Origin: Rhyacichthys aspro
Lineage: Eukaryota; Chordata; Actinopteri; Gobiiformes; Rhyacichthyidae
DNA: 64,000 nucleotides
NCBI GenBank assembly: GCA_036850595.1
Contig: CM072153.1
Location: forward strand, 17,316,169 to 17,380,168
Reading direction: 5' to 3'
Shown here: one piece after another, positions 62,001 to 64,000 of the stretch
How positions within the stretch are numbered: the stretch's first letter is position 1
Layout: each line of letters opens with the position of its first letter
Program-made: the position numbers and the translations under genes
Notes under the pieces: model-generated
What the model saw: the letters and a program-made list of their open reading frames with translations, nothing else
Databases searched by the model: none
What the model was told of the DNA's origin: nothing

Positions 62001-62753
62001 GAGGAGCAGACATGATGGCACACGCAATCCTTACAACATACAACGCATCCAAAGCTCTATCTCAAAAAGTCACGTAATTGTCTCGAAGAAATCAAGTGGA
62101 GAGAGTTGAGAAGTTTTTTGGTTTTGTTTCTGAGTTATGGAACAAAACATCACCAGAGAAAGTACACTGCACAGAAGGATATCCTCTTCATTACAGATTG
62201 TGAGTGTTCGCCTGAGACTTTGAGCTAAGCCTCCACGACTGTCTCACTTGTCTGATTCTCCTCGCAGAAGGAATAATTTCTCCCTCCTTGACTAACAATG
62301 ATGTCCAAATCTTACAGATATGATTCTCAATAGACAGCGATAAATATTCAAAGTCTTTATCCAATTCTCTCAAGACGTGTCGAATGCATTCAAATTTTAT
62401 TCTGCATTCAAAACAGTGCACTCTACCAGGTCTTTCCCAGTGATTTTGTATTATCGCACACCGTATTGTACAAAGTCTTCCCTGATCCTGAGAGTTCAAA
62501 CTCTCTTCCACCATTCACATTTGTATTCTCTGTACAGTATCACGTCTATGGATCAGTCGGTGCCAAAGCGACACCGGCTGGAAATGCCAAGCCACAGTCT
62601 GTGTGCTTCAGCTGCAAGACCTGAATACATCATCCACTATGACGTCTCAGAAAGAGTTGACCTAAGGTTAAAATGTTGACAATAATCCATTTTCCATCTT
62701 TCATTTTGCAGAATGGACACATCTGTTGCTCAGTGGACCCCATGTGCCTTTAG
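1888..62753 (+). CDS. nell2: nell2, 18 coding exons, 5'-partial: secreted neural EGF-like protein NELL2
   Basis: The joined exons are 1888-2038, 3265-3438, 3849-3945, 6198-6270, 6482-6564, 7420-7548, 9447-9549, 11714-11805, 13726-13831, 14508-14636, 25169-25294, 35987-36109, 36984-37079, 49798-49938, 52325-52518, 55949-56125, 60704-60928 and 62712-62753. They give 752 residues in one open frame ending in TAG. Order of domains: laminin-G/TSPN-like (residues 1-165 of this part), coiled coil (about 170-205), VWC1-2 (about 205-336), six EGF modules (about 336-575), VWC3-5 (about 575-752). NELL2 is a secreted, oligomeric glycoprotein. In mammals it acts as an axon-guidance ligand for Robo3 and as a lumicrine ligand for ROS1. 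The collinear match to recalled human NELL2 identifies it. About 60 N-terminal residues, including the signal peptide, lie upstream of the window. The paralogue (nell2a or nell2b) is undecided. N-glycosylation sequons occur in exons 6, 6/7, 12, 15 and 17. Confidence 0.96.
2039..3264 (+). other. nell2: nell2 intron (1.2 kb)
   Basis: GT-AG intron (gtaaca...ccctgcag). No gene, transposon ends or tandem array seen. Confidence 0.9.
3265..3438 (+). CDS. nell2: nell2 exon 2 of window: laminin-G-like domain core
   Basis: 174 bases, acceptor ccctgcag, donor AG|gtaaga, phase 2 at both ends. It encodes FLELESSGQRSEVRLHYR and then the ADDQWHK and ILHVDCNR motifs. The DxxWHK segment is the typical laminin-G/TSPN strand motif. 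Residues 50-108 of the visible protein. The match to recalled human NELL2 is nearly residue for residue. Confidence 0.96.
3439..3848 (+). other. nell2: nell2 intron (410 bp)
   Basis: GT-AG intron. An 8-base unit (tggactag) is repeated twice in tandem near 3452-3468. Nothing else is visible. Confidence 0.9.
3849..3945 (+). CDS. nell2: nell2 exon 3 of window: laminin-G-like domain
   Basis: 97 bases, acceptor ttttgtag, donor AAG|gtgagg. It completes the arginine codon split from the previous exon and ends on a codon boundary. It encodes IYERVVEAPYMD and FWLGQRNAAHGFFK (residues 108-140). WLGQRN is a conserved NELL laminin-G signature. Confidence 0.96.
3946..6197 (+). other. nell2: nell2 intron (2.25 kb)
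   Basis: GT-AG intron with a tctctcaatacag acceptor. Several open frames of 60-99 codons occur on both strands. None resembles a known domain and they overlap each other in opposite senses, so I treat them as chance frames. Confidence 0.85.
6198..6270 (+). CDS. nell2: nell2 exon 4 of window: end of laminin-G-like domain
   Basis: 73 bases, phase 0 in and phase 1 out, donor AGAA|gtgagt. It encodes GVMQDVEILVMPQGYISQCP followed by DLNR (residues 141-165). It closes the laminin-G domain with its conserved terminal cysteine before the CPTC linker. Confidence 0.95.
6271..6481 (+). other. nell2: nell2 short intron (211 bp)
   Basis: GT-AG intron, the smallest in the gene. Nothing else in it. Confidence 0.9.
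6482..6564 (+). CDS. nell2: nell2 exon 5 of window: CPTC linker and coiled coil
   Basis: 83 bases, acceptor ctatttcag, donor AAG|gtaatg. It encodes CPTCNDFHGLVQKIMELQD and ILAKTSSK (residues 165-192). The spacing of L, I, M and L fits heptads. This segment is the start of the short coiled coil through which NELL proteins oligomerise, and the nearby cysteines may form inter-chain disulfides (family knowledge). It is almost identical to recalled human NELL2. Confidence 0.96.
6565..7419 (+). other. nell2: nell2 intron (855 bp)
   Basis: GT-AG intron. AT-rich with a short AAT-rich tract near 7158-7215. No gene or element is recognised. Confidence 0.9.
7420..7548 (+). CDS. nell2: nell2 exon 6 of window: coiled-coil end and first half of VWC1
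   Basis: 129 bases, acceptor tgtgagcag, donor ACG|gtgggg, phase 0 at both ends. It begins LSRAEEKMNGLDG, the end of the coiled coil, then gives CYCERTC, the opening of the first VWC module, and DGCRNCTCT (residues 193-235). N-C-T is a potential N-glycosylation site. The donor is weaker than the others (gtgggg). Confidence 0.95.
8478..8493. repeat. perfect 16-bp palindrome with a central AATT
   Basis: GATGATAATTATCATC reads the same on both strands. Palindromic TAATTA-type cores are preferred by homodimeric paired-class homeodomain proteins. Binding is inferred, not shown. Confidence 0.7.
8621..8645. repeat. 9-bp inverted repeat containing everted nuclear-receptor half-sites
   Basis: ATGACCTTT at 8621-8629 and AAAGGTCAT at 8637-8645 are perfect complements separated by 7 bases. 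Inside them TGACCT and AGGTCA form an everted half-site pair spaced by 11 bases. A receptor-binding role is speculative. Confidence 0.6.
9447..9549 (+). CDS. nell2: nell2 exon 7 of window: second half of VWC1
   Basis: 103 bases, acceptor tgtaccag, donor CAAC|gtgagt. It encodes NGTVQCEAISCPPPQC and CCKEC (residues 236-270), the typical C-terminal VWC pattern ending CCxxC. N-G-T at the junction is a conserved N-glycosylation sequon. The rest diverges more from human than the EGF exons do. Confidence 0.95.
9550..11713 (+). other. nell2: nell2 intron (2.2 kb)
   Basis: GT-AG intron. Contains a run of 13 T at 10733-10745. A 117-codon frame that runs out of exon 7 into the intron is an exon read-through artefact. 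Nothing else is recognised. Confidence 0.88.
11714..11805 (+). CDS. nell2: nell2 exon 8 of window: first half of VWC2
   Basis: 92 bases, acceptor ccctccag, donor AGG|gtatgt. It encodes VCLFGGRELVEGDQK and SSGRCLLFECR (residues 270-300). The human counterpart has the same cysteine positions with diverged intervening residues. The frame is confirmed by the split proline codon from exon 7 and a phase-0 exit into exon 9. Confidence 0.92.
11806..13725 (+). other. nell2: nell2 intron (1.9 kb) with an 18-bp palindrome and a candidate regulatory block
   Basis: GT-AG intron. A perfect 18-bp palindrome lies at 12229-12246. From about 12450 to 12960 the base composition is more balanced and carries many TAAT, CAATCA and E-box-like motifs, which look like conserved non-coding DNA. 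A 108-codon frame inside this block has no coding signature. Confidence 0.8.
12229..12246. repeat. perfect 18-bp palindrome
   Basis: TCTTTGAGTACTCAAAGA is identical to its own reverse complement. Both halves contain a CTTTGA/TCAAAG core similar to TCF/LEF sites. Function is unknown. Confidence 0.7.
13726..13831 (+). CDS. nell2: nell2 exon 9 of window: second half of VWC2
   Basis: 106 bases, acceptor catttcag, donor AGAG|gtaagg. It encodes PCPELNCPESEQVALSD followed by CCKVCR (residues 301-336). LNCPES and CCKVC align with recalled human NELL2. It exits in phase 1, setting up the phase-1 EGF exons that follow. Confidence 0.95.
13832..14507 (+). other. nell2: nell2 intron (676 bp)
   Basis: GT-AG intron with a pyrimidine-rich end (ttgcctcctgcag). 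Nothing else is recognised. Confidence 0.9.
14508..14636 (+). CDS. nell2: nell2 exon 10 of window: EGF-like module 1
   Basis: 129 bases, phase 1 at both ends, donor GAAG|gtaacc. It encodes GHDFCSEGHGCVEHSDC and CCVCKDGFRPLRDDNAYCE (residues 336-379). The final glutamate joins the DIDEC opening of the next module. It is a non-calcium-type EGF. Variation from human lies mainly in the middle loop. Confidence 0.95.
18990..19022. repeat. imperfect CA microsatellite
   Basis: Interrupted CA dinucleotide run, typical of teleost introns. Confidence 0.8.
21590..21950. promoter_or_regulatory. candidate conserved non-coding element
   Basis: A 360-bp block with higher GC and denser motifs than its surroundings: ATGCATAA, several CCAATCA, GCTAATGG, CACGTG and CAGCTG. 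The open frame across it (134 codons, + strand) has no recognisable domain, so regulatory DNA is more likely than coding. Judged by eye only; conservation is untested. Confidence 0.3.
22087..22110. repeat. possible fragment of a common teleost interspersed repeat
   Basis: The stretch reads AAGGCAAGGCAAGTTTATTC, a start found in a very common fish repeat that continues with TGTATAGCAC. Here only about 24 bases match before the similarity ends, so the assignment is weak. Confidence 0.3.
25169..25294 (+). CDS. nell2: nell2 exon 11 of window: calcium-binding EGF module 2
   Basis: 126 bases, phase 1 at both ends. It encodes the DIDEC calcium motif, CRENTMC, CVNTPGSFMC and GYIRIDDYSCT (residues 379-421). 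CVNTPGSFMC fits the Asp/Asn beta-hydroxylation consensus of calcium-binding EGFs. It differs from recalled human NELL2 at only about two positions, the most conserved exon in the window. EGF modules in this part of NELL2 contact Robo3 in mammals (family knowledge). Confidence 0.97.
31252..31314. repeat. 19-bp minisatellite, about 3.3 copies
   Basis: Units at 31252-31270, 31271-31289 and 31290-31308 differ by one or two bases from GCCTGGTGTCAGAAGGTAG. A six-base partial unit follows. Confidence 0.9.
34990..35290. promoter_or_regulatory. candidate conserved non-coding element
   Basis: A 300-bp stretch with balanced composition, ATTAG, CAATT and TAAG cores, and no coding signal in frames that agree with flanking splice sites. 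It sits about 700 bp upstream of EGF exon 12. This is inferred from its appearance only. Confidence 0.25.
35987..36109 (+). CDS. nell2: nell2 exon 12 of window: EGF-like module 3
   Basis: 123 bases, phase 1 at both ends, donor AAAG|gtaagt. It encodes EHDEC, HNCDENALCFN and CKPGYTGNGTVCK (residues 421-462). The hydroxylation consensus is broken by His at the aromatic position (GGHSC), as in human. N-G-T is a potential glycosylation site. Confidence 0.97.
36110..36983 (+). other. nell2: nell2 intron (874 bp)
   Basis: GT-AG intron (acceptor ctctag). The last 150 bp contain an octamer-like ATGCAAAT at about 36888 and a (CTG)4 run near 36902. No element is recognised. Confidence 0.88.
36984..37079 (+). 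CDS. nell2: nell2 exon 13 of window: EGF-like module 4 with an O-fucose consensus
   Basis: 96 bases, phase 1 at both ends. It encodes AMCDGLCQNGGTCV and then CICQQGFTGKRCET (residues 462-494). This is a short, non-calcium EGF. CQNGGTC matches the POFUT1 consensus C2-X4-S/T-C3. In recalled human NELL2 the Thr is Ala, whereas recalled human NELL1 has Thr. Confidence 0.96.
38192..38233. repeat. GT microsatellite
   Basis: Interrupted GT dinucleotide run of about 42 bases on the + strand. Confidence 0.9.
41772..41779. repeat. target-site duplication, left copy
   Basis: CTTTAGGG directly before the hAT element; identical to 42176-42183. Confidence 0.92.
41780..42175. mobile_element. non-autonomous hAT-family DNA transposon (MITE), 396 bp
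   Basis: The left end is CAGTGGTGGGCAAACT. The right end, reverse-complemented, is CAGGGGTGGGCAAACT, so the 16-bp terminal inverted repeats match at 15 positions. The element is flanked by a perfect 8-bp target-site duplication, CTTTAGGG, at 41772-41779 and 42176-42183. Eight-base duplications and CAGNGGTG-type ends are hallmarks of hAT transposons. Sub-terminal GGCCCG-rich stretches and an AT-rich centre without a transposase frame show that it depends on a transposase encoded elsewhere. The intact ends suggest a fairly recent insertion. Confidence 0.93.
42176..42183. repeat. target-site duplication, right copy
   Basis: CTTTAGGG directly after the hAT element; identical to 41772-41779. Confidence 0.92.
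49798..49938 (+). CDS. nell2: nell2 exon 14 of window: calcium-binding EGF module 5
   Basis: 141 bases, phase 1 at both ends, donor GTTG|gtaagt. It encodes DIDECADGFVECDSKSTC, CVNLPGWYHCECRDGYHDNG and ANGESCV (residues 494-541). It has the calcium motif and the hydroxylation consensus. CDSKSTC also meets the O-fucose consensus, whereas recalled human has Asn at the acceptor position. Confidence 0.97.
49939..52324 (+). other. nell2: nell2 intron (2.4 kb)
   Basis: GT-AG intron. AT-rich, with a T-run near 51593-51604. A stretch near 50567-50660 faintly resembles degraded fish hAT repeats but is too diverged to call. No gene. Confidence 0.85.
52325..52518 (+). CDS. nell2: nell2 exon 15 of window: EGF module 6 and first half of VWC3
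   Basis: 194 bases, acceptor ctcgctgcag, donor CAG|gtaaga, phase 1 in and phase 0 out. It encodes DINEC, CANDTVCFNLEGGYDC and RCPHGHNCTGDC, then VKHSGQIWVLDSDRCSVC (residues 541-605). The EGF and VWC modules are fused in one exon. The calcium motif reads DINEC where recalled human has DIDEC. NDT and NCT are potential glycosylation sites. Confidence 0.97.
53185..53358 (+). mobile_element. probable truncated Tigger-like (Tc1/mariner superfamily) transposon fragment
   Basis: The segment starts CAGTTGTCCCTCACTATAAC directly after a TA, then continues with CGCGGCCTCGCAGTTTCGCGG, the style of fish Tigger left ends. At 53318 an ATG opens a short frame beginning MSTKRSALTGRRE, which could be the start of a decayed transposase, and runs to a stop shortly after the fragment. 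No right terminal repeat is present. The family assignment rests on recalled consensus style and is tentative. Confidence 0.5.
55137..55159. repeat. T homopolymer, 23 bases
   Basis: Uninterrupted run of T. It could be a length-variable microsatellite, or the reverse-strand A tail of an old retroposon. No element body was recognised next to it. Confidence 0.85.
55949..56125 (+). CDS. nell2: nell2 exon 16 of window: end of VWC3 and start of VWC4
   Basis: 177 bases, phase 0 at both ends, acceptor tgtctag, donor CTG|gtgagt. It encodes VMCRRMVCDCDNP, DLFCCPECDPRLSSQCLHQN and GDTWVENCQQCQCL (residues 606-664). CCPECD closes VWC3, and SSQCLHQNG opens VWC4. It is very close to recalled human NELL2. 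Confidence 0.97.
57118..57272 (+). repeat. degraded copy of a widespread teleost interspersed repeat
   Basis: The order TAAATTGG, CTCTAAATTGTCCATAG, GTGAGT, GGTGGTCTGTC, AACTGGCAG, CAGGCTGTACCCC, ATATCCAGC and GTGACCCGTGAA follows a familiar fish repeat. That repeat carries the phrases CTGGCGACCTGTCCAGGGTG and GCGACCCTGA. This copy is old and diverged. It is probably the 3' part of a LINE-related family, but I cannot name it with certainty. Confidence 0.55.
58960..59350. promoter_or_regulatory. candidate conserved non-coding element
   Basis: A 390-bp GC-richer block in an AT-rich intron. It has CATTTGAAA, GTGATTATTTC, TTGAATGCC and CCATGGCTGT-type motifs. It is covered by overlapping frames on both strands, none with a domain. 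By composition it could be an enhancer. Conservation is untested. Confidence 0.25.
60704..60928 (+). CDS. nell2: nell2 exon 17 of window: end of VWC4 and most of the last VWC module
   Basis: 225 bases, phase 0 at both ends, donor AAG|gtaaga. It encodes QGQVDCWPLPCPPVDCEF, EGECCPRCVTDPCQADTIRN, NISRFSGSSWIKHG and CTLCQCK (residues 665-739). CWPLPCP and GSSWIKHGTECTLCQCK are NELL2 signatures. The start at 60704 keeps the Gln seen in recalled human NELL2. A second AG three bases later forms a tandem NAGNAG acceptor. N-I-S is a sequon. Confidence 0.96.
60929..62711 (+). other. nell2: nell2 last intron (1.8 kb)
   Basis: GT-AG intron ending ttcattttgcag. A 107-codon minus-strand frame at 62191-62514 has no recognisable domain. 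No element is recognised. Confidence 0.87.
62712..62753 (+). CDS. nell2: nell2 last coding exon: C-terminus
   Basis: Encodes NGHICCSVDPMCL then TAG at 62751-62753 (residues 740-752). The opening NGHICCSVDP is identical to human NELL2 and distinguishes it from NELL1 (NGRVCCSVD). Recalled human NELL2 continues three residues further (QEL). Confidence 0.95.
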   Translation, partial: NGHICCSVDPMCL

Positions 62754-63405
62754 TCCTGGAGATCTGAAGGCCTCTGTACAGTGTTCTCCGTGTAAAAAAT
62801 ACCAACACCACCTCTACTTCGTCTCTTCACTGTCCTTTTTTGCAGACATGGGTCACAAGGAGTCGTTTTAGTCTGTTAAATCAGATAGGTGGTGTTACTA
62901 ATCAGGATAATTCATACAATGTCACAAAGTCAGCTGCAGAGAAATGTACAAACTTACCTTCAGGTACAGAAACCTAATTCTATACGGTGTAGAAGTGTAT
63001 TGCCCTCCCTCTGTGCCCTATGTCTGCCTCCTTAACTCCTCTTTATACCAAATGCAAACCTGTCTCATACCAAACACAACCAGATGACGGACTACAGTTG
63101 CCCCTCTTTGTTAAAGGATCACCATTCCCTCCTCCAAGTCATCTCTACATCGCTCTGTAAGATATTATTACTATTACTGGCATGACTGTGCTTGATGTCC
63201 AAATGTTTTTGCTGATTTGTAAATTAAATGATGATAAAATGTCTAGATAGAGTAAAGACCGTTAGCTGAAGTTTCCGTTGCCACATTTATGAGTCGTTGA
63301 TATTATGTGGTGCTTTGTAGCATTTTGTTCCTTTTCTCTTTTTGTATTTTTTTCACAGCTTGTTATTGTGTAATAGTGAAATAAAGTATTTCCATTTACA
63401 TTAAA
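62754..63405 (+). other. nell2: nell2 3' UTR
   Basis: About 650 bases from the stop codon to the expected cleavage site 15-25 bases after the AATAAA. The end coordinate is approximate. No intron signature or repeat is seen. Confidence 0.75.
63380..63385 (+). terminator. nell2: poly(A) signal AATAAA
   Basis: Canonical hexamer 627 bases after the stop codon, followed by a GT/T-rich stretch (gtcctgtctcagtcttaatt) fitting a downstream element. No other AATAAA occurs in the 3' UTR. Confidence 0.85.
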
Positions 63406-64000
63406 GTCCTGTCTCAGTCTTAATTCTGAATAGTGTTTATTTCTTAGGGATTATGCTAATGCTAATGCTTCCTGCATACATTTTTATTAGAATATCCAGC
63501 TTTATGGGTCTTCCTGCTTCCATTCCACTCAGAAGATGTCTGTGTTGTCATTTGTGTTACTAATGCAAACTACCTGATGAATCTTGATTCTCTATCATTT
63601 TATGTTTTACATTTTTAAAGAGTTAAATGTCCAGTGTGCTGTTTAATCACCTAATTGCACATTGTTATAGGCTTTATTATCAAGGGTTTTTGTACAAAGG
63701 ACCAGCAGAGAAATGATAAACATAAGGAAAAATGTTGGCAATGCATTCACATAACCATTAACCATCACGTGAATGACATTTACGTAAATGACTGAATTGC
63801 TAACATTATTTTTGAGTAAAAGTATTAAAGGTATAGACCAAGGCACAGCTGTGAGTGCTCTTATGTTGTAAGCCAAATGAAATTGCAGCAAAGGTCAAAG
63901 GTGCATGTACAACCTTTTGACCCTTTTTACAACTCAATTATAATTTGTGTGTCTATAAATAAGAAATAGTACATGATTGTGACAGAACATACCACATACA
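63406..64000. other. intergenic DNA downstream of nell2
   Basis: AT-rich. It contains overlapping ATGCTAAT motifs near 63453-63470 and an imperfect hairpin at 63890-63926. The one open frame (82 codons, minus strand) has no domain. No neighbouring gene is visible. Confidence 0.7.
63890..63926. repeat. imperfect inverted repeat with DR1-like half-sites
   Basis: AAAGGTCAAAGGT (63890-63902) pairs with ACCTTTTGACCCTTT (63912-63926), allowing two one-base bulges, around a 9-base loop. AGGTCAAAGGTGC resembles a direct-repeat-1 nuclear-receptor site. Confidence 0.5.

Noticed and set aside
1..64000. Assignment of the gene as nell1
   Set aside because: Diagnostic segments (LNSGVILSIHH, HGLVQKIMELQD, GHICCSVDP) follow NELL2, not NELL1, in my recall of both proteins.
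1..64000. A novel defence, mobile or biosynthetic gene system
   Set aside because: The only protein-coding content with support is the single nell2 gene. No clustered unknown genes, CRISPR repeats, phage or integrase genes are present.

Overview
The window is ordinary vertebrate genomic DNA, almost certainly from a teleost fish. It is AT-rich, the coding blocks are short and bounded by GT-AG splice sites, and introns reach about 12.7 kb. There is no bacterial-style gene packing. Fish-type interspersed repeats and CA/GT microsatellites are present.

Nearly all of the window (start of window to about 63,405, + strand) is one gene: nell2, encoding the secreted, multimodular glycoprotein NELL2 (neural EGF-like-like 2). 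I could place 18 coding exons. Every exon junction keeps frame, and together they encode 752 residues plus the stop. The match to human NELL2, recalled from memory, is collinear from the N-terminal laminin-G/thrombospondin-N-like domain to the C-terminal von Willebrand C repeats. Human NELL2 has about 816 residues, so roughly 60 N-terminal residues (signal peptide and the start of the TSPN domain), the promoter and the 5' UTR lie upstream of the window. The sequence fits NELL2 better than NELL1. Whether it is the teleost a or b copy cannot be decided here.

Layout: exons 1-4 in the window (1,888-6,270) complete the laminin-G-like domain. Exons 5-6 carry a short heptad-type coiled coil and open the first VWC module. 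Exons 6-9 (7,420-13,831) carry VWC1 and VWC2. Exons 10-15 (14,508-52,518) carry six EGF-like modules, essentially one per exon and separated by three very large introns (10.5, 10.7 and 12.7 kb). Exons 15-18 (52,325-62,753) carry the C-terminal VWC modules. A roughly 650-base 3' UTR ends at a canonical AATAAA at 63,380. The last 600 bases are intergenic.

The non-coding remainder holds one well-defined 396-bp non-autonomous hAT transposon with an 8-bp target-site duplication, one probable Tigger-like (Tc1/mariner) fragment, one degraded copy of a widespread teleost repeat, a 19-bp tandem repeat, microsatellites and homopolymer runs. Several richer, homeobox-motif-containing stretches look like conserved regulatory DNA by eye. 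I saw no second protein-coding gene, tRNA, rRNA, CRISPR array, phage or novel gene system. The most interesting points are fine-scale: O-fucosylation consensus sites in two EGF modules where human NELL2 lacks them, a tandem NAGNAG splice acceptor, five consecutive frame-neutral EGF exons, and the candidate enhancer blocks.
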